Shown here in pieces: positions 1-6,227 of a stretch of 7,737 bases of DNA. The stretch lies in contig JACDGH010000121.1 of assembly GCA_013815395.1 (NCBI GenBank), positions 1 to 7,737 of the forward strand. The letters are read 5' to 3'. Numbering within the stretch: the first letter of the stretch is position 1; every line of letters starts with the position of its first letter. The DNA is from Parachlamydiaceae bacterium. Its GTDB lineage: Bacteria; Chlamydiota; Chlamydiia; Chlamydiales; Parachlamydiaceae. Under the pieces are notes generated by a model. The model was not told the origin of the DNA and did no database searches. It was given only the letters and a program-made list of their open reading frames with translations. A program made the position numbers and the translations under genes.

Positions 1-3000
1 TCTTTCAATGGTGAAGGAAATGGAAGAATTGCACTGGACAAACCTAAAACTTCAATTAAATCTTTAGCTAAGGGCACGAAGAAATTAGCAAACCTTTCTT
101 GATCGACGATTTTTTGAGCGCAATGTATTGTGTAGCGCAATTTCTTTATGTGAGTTTTCAATCTTTTGACCGAATTAGCCGTCACAAATCCAAATTTCTG
201 CAAAACTTCCAATCGCGATCTAGCGCTTTTAAGAAATAAGAGATTTTTTGTAATTTCTTTTTGAGCGTTAAGAGCCTCTTTGGACTGAGGAAAGGCAGAA
301 TGAAGTTTTTTTGATTTAATCAATCCTTGTAATAAGGTCTCATGATCTATTTTATAGAAAACTTCCGATTTATTACTGGCAGAAACTGCATTTAAAGCGC
401 TTAAATGCTCTTTTGTTTGCGTGATTAATCCAATACCGAGCTTCAGTAGAAAATCCTTATCATAGTTTTTTCCTGGGCTTTCAAAGTTGTCTACACAATT
501 TGTGAGCTTACTGAAAACTTGAACTATCACTGTTTTAAGAATTTCTTTAACTATCGGCTGCAAGCCGTCAAGGGTAAATGAAGATTTAAATGCAATCTCA
601 CCAATATTTTTGACAATAGCATCCTTATTATGTGCAAGATATTTTCCCACTTCTTGAATATCAGGAGTTCTTTCTGATTTCAATTTTTCCGCAGCTAGCT
701 CAAACAGATCTTTAGCAATGGTTTGATGCTCCAGCTCAATGAATGAAGGGATAAATTTACTAGCAAAGTGTGCGATCGTTTCACAGGCATCTGCGCGTAT
801 ATTTGAGCCGACCACTTGTTTCATTGCTGCAGCATCTACTATAGCTTGGTTTTGAGCTTTAACCTTTTCTAAATAGAAGTTCGATAGAAATTCAGGTAAA
901 AGAGATGTTTTAACCTGGTTCCACAATAGCTCAGCTATTGCGGGAGGCAAGGGAAGAAATAATGGCGAAAATTGATTTTCACCGGAAACTGGTTTGATTA
1001 GAGATAGCAAATCTGAAATACGTTTAGCGAATACTTTCTTCAATATTTTTTTTCTTTGCGCTGATGACTCTGCTTGTAGCGCACCATCAATAACAGCCTC
1101 TTCTTCTGGTGTATACACAAACAAAGAATTGACAACCTTGTCAATAATTCTATTAACAAATGCATGATCAGCTGGCTGTCCCGAGGCACACGCAGATTCA
1201 AGATGATTTGCAAAAAGTTGAAGAATAATTGAAGATAAGGATTCTTGTAATCCATTCCAGACGCTTTGCATCTGAGGATCCTTCAAATGGGTAATTTCTT
1301 CCTCTAAGCCAACTTCTATTGTGCCTAACGACCCTGAATCTTTTTTGGAAACCTTTGCGTCCCTTAACATTCTAACAACTTCAGAAGCACACACTGAAGA
1401 CAGATTTTCAATTGCTTTTGCAGCACCTCCTTGAGGAGTGTCTTTAGTCAAGTTTTGAGGGTTTACAGCTTTTTCGATTCGACTTAGGCACTTTATTCGA
1501 TTAGCTGTGGCTTCCTCCATAGAATTAAAGTAGCAGTATAAATCGGCAAATAATTGAGGAACGTATTTTTCCAATTGTTCTTCACCAAAGCCAGCTAGCA
1601 GCTCTGATATGGGAAGATGTTGTCCTTTGTTGATACCTGCTGTTTGCATAATTGATTGAAATAGCGGGAGGAAAAGTCCCACAAAGTGCTTATCTTTTAA
1701 CGGATCTTGATTATTCAATTTCAAATTTAAATAGGATTCGTTGATTAAAACCATATTTTTTTCATTAAATAAAACATACGAAGCTAGCAACTTATTTATT
1801 ACAAAAAAATGAGCTTCTTGATTATCGGAGTTTTCCTTTACTAAATTCAAAGTGATATAAGTTAAAAGATCTTCAACCGAATACTTAGCGAAATCCCAGA
1901 ATTTTTTAAGTTGCGGATCTTGACTATTAGCAGCTGCTTTTATTTTATTTTCGAACCAGGAGCTAGCCCATTCATAAAGATCTATTAATTCATCGGGAAC
2001 TTTCGGCGTCTGTAACTTGCCTTCTTTTTCCAGAATATCTTTTTGCTCCGGATTAGCCAGAGCTGTAATCAACAATAAAGCTAAAGTACTAGATAATTCT
2101 TTACATTGATCGGGATCTTGATAAGTCTTTGGAATCTCTTCTCCAACATATTTTCCTGCAATTTCACACCAAGATGCAAGTTTAGCCCCTCCCGGCAGTT
2201 TTTCTAATTCGCTGTGTAAGCCGAGAGATTTTGGGTTATTGATGGATTCATACAGGTCGTTAAGAGGAAGTAGCGTTTGAGAGTAAGACTTTGCAAAAAG
2301 CTCAGGCGCATATTTAGTAAACATGATTTCAAATATATTTTTGAACACACCTGAAAACTCAGATAAGCCCAACATTTTTTGGATATTTTCAGCCAGTGGT
2401 ACGAATAATTTAATGATCTCTTTGCGGGTAAATGGATCCTTATCACCTTCACTAAACTTTTTACTTTTTTCTGCAATTACATTTCGATTTTCGGCGATAA
2501 AGGATTGAAGAGCATCTAAAACGCGAGTAATGACATAAAAGCTAGCTTCACTATTAGTGGTATTTTCCTTGGATAAATTGAAGAAGATATGACTCAATAC
2601 ACTCTCTACACCTTGACCTAAAAGCTGCCAGATTTCGGGATGTTCTTTGTTTAAATTTGGACCAACCAAGGCAAATTCTTCTGTTAACCACTTTTTAACT
2701 ATGAGTTTTTTTTTATTTTCAGCAGGAGAAATGGTGAGATTAGCTGGGAGTAAAGCTTCGACAATACTTTCTGCGACATTCTCACTATTTTCATCTAATA
2801 ATATCGGCGTCCATTTCGAAACAAGCTGCGAAGCCACTTGAGTTAATTTTGCCAAACCTTCATTAGATTTATCCTGCTTAAGTTGATCCTTCGTAGCGAC
2901 ACGTGCGGACATCGCAAAATAATCGAGGTAATATTGAGCACATAATGTGGGGGCAATCTTTATCAGCTGTTCTTCAAAAGTTATATTCAGTAGTTGAGGA

Positions 3001-4103
3001 ACAGGCAGCTTTTGTCCATTTCCTATACCGAATTCGTTCATAAAACTTTTGCAAAATGGTGCAAAAATAGCGGTAATTTCAGTTCGGTTGTTTTTTGTAC
3101 GATTAAGAGCCTCTCTATTGTCCTTTGCAAAACTATTAATCCTACCTAGAATTTTATTAATAGAATTAAATATCACCTTATCATGATTGTCATTTTCTTC
3201 GGAGAGACTATTCAAAATATGTTCTATGACTTTAGGAACGGTGCTTTCAACGAAGTTCCAGAGTTTTTCATTTTTTCGATGGGCTAACTCATTAAGTTTG
3301 CCACTAAACCATTCGCTTAACCATTGTTTAATTTCGTCAGATGCTTCAGGTATATTTAATGCAATACTATCGCTAATGCTTTTACCCTGTCCTTCAATCC
3401 AGAAAGGGGCTTCATTTGCAACCCGCTTGCCAATCAGACTACATAGCATGGGCAAGGCTGTGCTGTCTTGAGAACTATTTATTAATGAAGGATTAGGATT
3501 CTCATTAATCACATCAAATAATTCAACCAAAGGCAGAATGACTTTTTCATAATTTTGAGCAAATACCTTGGGGATTTCTCTGGTAAAAAGGGCGTTAACC
3601 CCCCCTTCTAGCAGTTCGGGAAGATCAGTAATTCCCGCCATTTCCCTATAACTTTTAGCTAAGGGCTCAAATTTGCTGATATATGAGCGGTCATTTTTAA
3701 TTTGAGCAGGACTTTTTTTTCGTTTTTTTAGTTCTGTAACTTTTTGATTTATTTCGTTTTTATGATTATTAACAAAATCGCTGAGTTTTGTTAATAACCT
3801 TGAGACGAGTAGAACGCTTGTTTTTTCATCAGGTTTTTTATCTTTGACTAAATTAGCGATGATAAGTGACGTGAATGATTCTAAGGTACATCCAAGCAAC
3901 CCCCAAGCTTTGGTAATAGCCTCGTTTTCGGATTTTCCAAAATCCTGAATTTGGGCCGAGAAGTAATTAATAAAATTGGCTTGCTCGTTTCCATCCATTT
4001 CTAAAGCAAACGGTGAATCATTTGAAATTTTTCTTACTATAAATTCATTTTCATTGATCAAGTACGATTTGCCAATATGAACACAAGCATGGGCTAATCT
4101 TTG
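1..4103 (-). repeat. Six diverged tandem protein-domain repeats within the giant gene
   Basis: Approximate units, in residues of the giant protein, are 288-504, 505-702, 703-923, 924-1177, 1178-1379 and 1380 to the edge. Each of the first five carries the same landmarks in order. One is an anchor Trp in a helix (W354, W569, W779, W1023, W1236; spacing 215, 210, 244, 213). Next comes a polar turn such as SKENTTNSE (798-806) or VKENSDNQE (1042-1050). Then a hydrophobic helix like FYVITRVL, then an F-x-P-[LF] helix (F432, F634, F854, F1098, F1336), then a [IAVL]-P-x-[VLF] helix near 464, 671, 886, 1135 and 1357. Unit 6 keeps only part of the pattern and reaches FVPLAKDL at 1628. Units 3 and 4 are closest: 12 of 21 residues are identical between 796-816 and 1040-1060. 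The repeats are visible in protein, not as DNA repeats, so the duplications are old. Unit borders are my estimate. Confidence 0.75.
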
Positions 4104-4964
4104 CGAATCTATTTTAATCGACCCTGAATGATCATTCGATGAGAGTTGTTTTATTTTTCTTAAATCGTTCAAATCATTAAGTAGCCCTTCTATTTTGCCT
4201 TCAATCTTCTTCCAAATAAAAGGCCTCAATCCATACACCATTCGTGAAATGGGATTAAGTGGAATGTCATTAATTCCATTGGGGAATAACATTGTTAGCA
4301 ACTCATCTCTCAATGATTGAATGACTTCTCTTTTATTGTTTAATTCATCGTTGATCCCATTTAGATCGTTACAAATCTTTGTAAATAAAAATGAAAAGAT
4401 ACTTACAGGAGTAATCTGAAGAAATGAATCGCGGGAATTATTCTTCATTTGTTGAGAAATGTTAACAATGCATTGAAAAAGCAGAGTTTCAATGAAGGAA
4501 GGAAGCGAACCAGCGCTAGTTAAGGCGTCGCCGCTAAACCCACCTAATGCATTTTTTATTCCAATGAGGACTTGGGGATGCTTGGCAACTGTTGATAAAA
4601 TTTGGCCAAATTCAGGACCACCTGATAATTGTTCTAATTTTTCTTTACTATTTTTAGTTTTTGGTAGCAAACCTGATCCAAGCAAAGTCAATCCACCGAC
4701 AATTTTACCGGTAAACCAACTTCCAAAAGCTTTCTTTGGCTCTTCTTGTAATTTCTGTTTGTAATTGCTAGTCAATCTAATAAAACCGACTTGGTTAATT
4801 TTCTTATTAAGATGGGGTCGACTATTTTGCAATTCTTTAGAGATAGATTGGTTGAGTGAAAGGGCGGAACTATTGGAGGAAGTAGTGGTCGAAAAAATAG
4901 ATTGATTTACAGAGTTTTGTTGTAGATCTTTTACGCCTAAGCGATCAAATCCTATAAGATTCAT
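1..4964 (-). CDS. Giant alpha-helical tandem-repeat protein, C-terminus outside window
   Basis: The frame is open from the ATG at 4964 to base 1: 1654 codons with no stop, so the gene is 3'-incomplete here. I do not recognise the family. Residues 1-50 are half Ser/Thr/Asn/Gln (25 of 50), probably disordered. Residues 84-101 contain a short Gly-rich hydrophobic stretch (GKIVGGLTLLGSGLL) that is too weak to call a membrane helix. From about residue 288 to the end the protein is made of six diverged copies of a helical domain (see the repeat entry). Residues 401-425 form a very Lys-rich linker. There is no signal peptide, nucleotide-binding motif, ankyrin, TPR or protease signature that I can see. 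An in-frame ATG at 4976 is also possible; the TAA directly before it (4979-4977) limits the start to these two, and I prefer 4964 because a GAGAG lies 5 bases upstream. The composition suggests a cytosolic or secreted scaffold or effector, but function is unknown. Confidence 0.9.
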   Translation of the reverse strand, partial: MNLIGFDRLGVKDLQQNSVNQSIFSTTTSSNSSALSLNQSISKELQNSRPHLNKKINQVGFIRLTSNYKQKLQEEPKKAFGSWFTGKIVGGLTLLGSGLLPKTKNSKEKLEQLSGGPEFGQILSTVAKHPQVLIGIKNALGGFSGDALTSAGSLPSFIETLLFQCIVNISQQMKNNSRDSFLQITPVSIFSFLFTKICNDLNGINDELNNKREVIQSLRDELLTMLFPNGINDIPLNPISRMVYGLRPFIWKKIEGKIEGLLNDLNDLRKIKQLSSNDHSGSIKIDSQRLAHACVHIGKSYLINENEFIVRKISNDSPFALEMDGNEQANFINYFSAQIQDFGKSENEAITKAWGLLGCTLESFTSLIIANLVKDKKPDEKTSVLLVSRLLTKLSDFVNNHKNEINQKVTELKKRKKSPAQIKNDRSYISKFEPLAKSYREMAGITDLPELLEGGVNALFTREIPKVFAQNYEKVILPLVELFDVINENPNPSLINSSQDSTALPMLCSLIGKRVANEAPFWIEGQGKSISDSIALNIPEASDEIKQWLSEWFSGKLNELAHRKNEKLWNFVESTVPKVIEHILNSLSEENDNHDKVIFNSINKILGRINSFAKDNREALNRTKNNRTEITAIFAPFCKSFMNEFGIGNGQKLPVPQLLNITFEEQLIKIAPTLCAQYYLDYFAMSARVATKDQLKQDKSNEGLAKLTQVASQLVSKWTPILLDENSENVAESIVEALLPANLTISPAENKKKLIVKKWLTEEFALVGPNLNKEHPEIWQLLGQGVESVLSHIFFNLSKENTTNSEASFYVITRVLDALQSFIAENRNVIAEKSKKFSEGDKDPFTRKEIIKLFVPLAENIQKMLGLSEFSGVFKNIFEIMFTKYAPELFAKSYSQTLLPLNDLYESINNPKSLGLHSELEKLPGGAKLASWCEIAGKYVGEEIPKTYQDPDQCKELSSTLALLLITALANPEQKDILEKEGKLQTPKVPDELIDLYEWASSWFENKIKAAANSQDPQLKKFWDFAKYSVEDLLTYITLNLVKENSDNQEAHFFVINKLLASYVLFNEKNMVLINESYLNLKLNNQDPLKDKHFVGLFLPLFQSIMQTAGINKGQHLPISELLAGFGEEQLEKYVPQLFADLYCYFNSMEEATANRIKCLSRIEKAVNPQNLTKDTPQGGAAKAIENLSSVCASEVVRMLRDAKVSKKDSGSLGTIEVGLEEEITHLKDPQMQSVWNGLQESLSSIILQLFANHLESACASGQPADHAFVNRIIDKVVNSLFVYTPEEEAVIDGALQAESSAQRKKILKKVFAKRISDLLSLIKPVSGENQFSPLFLPLPPAIAELLWNQVKTSLLPEFLSNFYLEKVKAQNQAIVDAAAMKQVVGSNIRADACETIAHFASKFIPSFIELEHQTIAKDLFELAAEKLKSERTPDIQEVGKYLAHNKDAIVKNIGEIAFKSSFTLDGLQPIVKEILKTVIVQVFSKLTNCVDNFESPGKNYDKDFLLKLGIGLITQTKEHLSALNAVSASNKSEVFYKIDHETLLQGLIKSKKLHSAFPQSKEALNAQKEITKNLLFLKSARSRLEVLQKFGFVTANSVKRLKTHIKKLRYTIHCAQKIVDQERFANFFVPLAKDLIEVLGLSSAILPFPSPLK

Positions 4965-4969
4965 GTAAG

Positions 4970-4974
4970 CTCTC
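4970..4974 (-). promoter_or_regulatory. Ribosome binding site deciding the start of the giant gene
   Basis: On the minus strand this reads GAGAG, followed by the 5-base spacer CTTAC and the ATG at 4964. The alternative in-frame ATG at 4976, four codons upstream, has only AT-rich sequence before it and no purine-rich site. This favours 4964 and a protein beginning MNLIGFDRLG. Confidence 0.6.
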
Positions 4975-4995
4975 ATTTAATTAATATTAATTGTT

Positions 4996-5013
4996 ATATT
5001 ATATATATAATAT
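4996..5013. repeat. 18-bp perfect AT-only palindrome
   Basis: ATATTATATATATAATAT is identical to its own reverse complement and contains TATAAT on both strands (plus 5006-5011, minus 5003-4998). It lies 32 bases upstream of the giant gene's ATG, where a -10 box would be expected. Palindromes made only of A and T arise easily in such sequence, so it may simply be the melted promoter core and not an operator. Confidence 0.55.
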
Positions 5014-5044
5014 TTTACATCTTTTCTGATTTAAATACTACTAT

Positions 5045-5069
5045 TAAATTTGTTTAGTAAATTTGTTTA
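5045..5069. repeat. Tandem 12-bp direct repeat upstream of the giant gene
   Basis: TAAATTTGTTTA occurs at 5045-5056 and again at 5058-5069, separated by a single G, giving a period of 13 bp. It lies about 80-105 bases upstream of the giant gene's start. It could be a pair of binding sites for a regulator, or chance or slippage in AT-rich DNA. Confidence 0.6.
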
Positions 5070-5111
5070 ATGTAAAAAAACTAAAAAATAATATTATATT
5101 AATTATTTTCT

Positions 5112-5188
5112 TCGTTGACTTGTGGAAAGCAGGGCTACCTTGGCAAGGCCGCCCAAACAAGGTAGCCCTGCTTTCCACAAGTCAACGA
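5112..5188. repeat. Perfect 31-bp inverted repeat with 15-base loop
   Basis: The left arm is 5112-5142 and the right arm 5158-5188; all 31 base pairs match, with a 15-base loop (5143-5157, GCAAGGCCGCCCAAA). The arms begin TCGTTGACTTGTGG and end GGGCTACCTTG, and are about 52% G+C, in sharp contrast to the nearly pure AT sequence on the left. The loop carries a second CAAGG (5144-5148), so the end of the left arm could pair with either copy. Matching stops abruptly at both outer ends. No T run follows on either strand and the element lies between divergent genes, so an intrinsic terminator is unlikely. Its form fits a small mobile or dispersed palindromic repeat (MITE or REP-like), or a hairpin insulating the two promoters. 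I see no clear target-site duplication. Confidence 0.85.
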
Positions 5189-5291
5189 GCCCCGAAATTA
5201 GAAAACGCTTAGAGAGTCCCTGTTAGATAGATTAACCAATCTGAGACCAAGCTGGCTACATTATTTACAGGCTGTATGGCTAAAATGAAGA

Positions 5292-5321
5292 TTGACAAAT
5301 ATACAAGAAAAAAGCTATTTC
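5292..5321 (+). promoter_or_regulatory. Possible promoter for the 5362-6037 gene pair
   Basis: A perfect TTGACA at 5292-5297 is followed after 18 bases by a weak TATTTC (5316-5321). Transcription would begin near 5328, leaving a leader of about 35 bases before the ATG at 5362. The -35 box is exact but the -10 box matches only half of the consensus, so the call is tentative. Confidence 0.35.
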
Positions 5322-5361
5322 CAATGCTTTAAATTTTTAACTATTTTTATTGGACGGGCTT

Positions 5362-5700
5362 ATGAATATTGAATGCGCTATTTCCAGGGAAATTTCTCCT
5401 TTTTTCAAATTTGCTAATTCTGAAAACCCTTCTAAACCTATTGGTACGTGGATTGATTCCAGCCAACGTGCACGGGTACATTTAGTATATGAAAATTGCG
5501 TTTCGTGTAATACGAAAAGATTCACAACTGAAGAAATATCTCAGTTAAAAATTGGGACAGACACCTATTTTTGTCAGCCATGTTTCAAAAAAATGGCAGA
5601 AGTTCTCAAAAAATATTATACAGCCAAAACTGCAGACGAGAGTGAAATTTTTCACAAACTTTGGAACGATACCCTTTTTGGAAGAAGAAACAAATTATAG
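5362..5700 (+). CDS. 112-residue protein with two CxxC pairs, possible zinc-binding
   Basis: I do not recognise the family. The central feature is CVSC (C46, C49) and CQPC (C71, C74) with 21 residues between the pairs. This is the layout of a four-cysteine zinc ribbon or treble-clef-like structural site. Around it are aromatic residues (Y43, F54, Y69, F70) typical of small zinc folds. The N-terminal 45 residues are mixed and the C-terminal 35 are charged and probably helical (FKKMAEVLKKYY onward). There is no signal peptide or membrane segment, so it is probably cytosolic. The ATG at 5362 has a GGA seven bases upstream (5352-5354). A TTG at 5350 in the same frame would overlap that site and add only four residues. 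The next gene begins 19 bp after the TAG, so the two are probably co-transcribed. Zinc binding is inferred from cysteine spacing only; a nucleic-acid or protein-binding role is possible but not shown. Confidence 0.75.
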   Translation: MNIECAISREISPFFKFANSENPSKPIGTWIDSSQRARVHLVYENCVSCNTKRFTTEEISQLKIGTDTYFCQPCFKKMAEVLKKYYTAKTADESEIFHKLWNDTLFGRRNKL

Positions 5701-5719
5701 GGTTAGACTTATCACTATC

Positions 5720-6037
5720 ATGGAAATTTCAAGTAAAATAACAACCAAAATATTTGTTGGGTGTCACATAACGTCCGAATTGCGCATGCACTTAAGCAAA
5801 AGTAAAGAATGGAAACAATTATCTGTGGTTCCAATAGAAGCTAGAGAATCAAAAATTCAAGAAATCCATTTTAAAGATAAAGATTATTTTGGTTATTACT
5901 TGATTCAAGATGCCATTCAAATTAGTGAACTACAAAAAATTAAAACTTCCATTCAATTGATTTTAAAAAAATATTGCCCAGGATATGAAATAAGCTCTCT
6001 AAAAGTCTATGCCTTGCCTCAACTTTTCGTAGCATGA
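5720..6037 (+). CDS. 105-residue conserved-looking hypothetical protein
   Basis: The protein starts MEISSKITTK and ends LPQLFVA. I do not recognise it. The N-terminal part (residues 9-32, TKIFVGCHITSELRMHL onward) looks like a beta strand followed by an amphipathic helix. A central segment around 47-62 (QEIHFKDKDYFGYYLI) reads as strands, then a helix (about 65-85), then KYCPGYEISSLKVYALPQLF as a final strand. This gives a small alpha/beta domain without signal peptide or membrane helix. Cys15 and Cys86 are the only cysteines. The frame stays open leftwards to 5552, but that part overlaps the preceding gene and is its out-of-frame shadow. ATG 5720 is the only start codon outside it. The ribosome site is poor: an AGGG at 5699-5702 lies 17 bases away. 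Translation may therefore depend on the upstream gene, fitting a two-gene operon. Confidence 0.72.
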   Translation: MEISSKITTKIFVGCHITSELRMHLSKSKEWKQLSVVPIEARESKIQEIHFKDKDYFGYYLIQDAIQISELQKIKTSIQLILKKYCPGYEISSLKVYALPQLFVA

Positions 6038-6227
6038 TGGTAATCAGGCTTTTCGCCACTGTAGAAATCATTCATATTAATAAAACACTGCAAAAATACG
6101 ATTTGTTAAGCTAATGGTAGAAAAAAGTATCACAAAAGGAGTGCAGATTGATAGAATAGCTGGCAATTGAGGTGCAGACGCACCTTTACTTTATTCGTTC
6201 TTATAAGCTTTGATAATTGGATAGAAA
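6038..6227. other. Intergenic region between the gene pair and the HEAT-repeat gene
   Basis: These 190 bp contain a small terminator-like hairpin (6170-6195) and, just after it, TATAAG (6202-6207), which could be the -10 box of the HEAT gene. No good -35 box stands at the right distance: TTTACT at 6185 is only 11 bases away. No RNA gene or coding frame is convincing here. Confidence 0.6.
6170..6195 (+). terminator. Weak intrinsic terminator candidate after the 5362-6037 unit
   Basis: A six-base-pair stem, AGGTGC (6170-6175) with GCACCT (6180-6185), closes a four-base AGAC loop and is followed by TTACTTTATT. Position and form suit a rho-independent terminator for the rightward pair. The stem is short, the T stretch is interrupted, and it is 133 bases past the stop codon. 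Confidence 0.4.

Larger units (their letters stand above)
4965..5361. other. Divergent intergenic region (397 bp)
   Basis: This region separates the 5' ends of two diverging transcription units, so it must hold promoters for both. The left third (about 4977-5111) is extremely AT-rich and has TATAAT-like boxes on both strands, for example minus-strand TATAAT at 5003-4998. With so many near matches no single promoter for the giant gene can be picked. The middle holds the 31-bp inverted repeat (5112-5188). The right part (5189-5361) has ordinary composition, a TTGACA at 5292 and no convincing gene. An 18-codon frame at 5276-5332 is present but unsupported. Confidence 0.8.

Noticed and set aside
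2204..4764. Several 60-95-codon frames on both strands inside the giant gene, for example plus 2323-2508, plus 3187-3471, plus 4492-4764 and minus 2204-2476
   Set aside because: All overlap the continuous 1654-codon frame, and their translations lack the composition of real proteins.
5112..5188. The 31-bp inverted repeat as a rho-independent terminator
   Set aside because: It lies between the 5' ends of divergent genes, no T run follows it on either strand, and its stem is far longer than usual.
5276..5332. Short plus-strand frame of 18 codons (MAKMKIDKYTRKKLFPML) with AGG four bases upstream
   Set aside because: It is too short to support by itself and overlaps the candidate promoter TTGACA; no conservation evidence is available.
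5350..5361. TTG start at 5350 for the four-cysteine protein
   Set aside because: It overlaps the GGA site that serves the ATG at 5362 and has no ribosome site of its own.
5552..5719. Extension of the 105-residue protein upstream to the ATG at 5552
   Set aside because: This stretch is out of frame with and almost wholly inside the four-cysteine gene, and its translation looks like a shadow of that gene.
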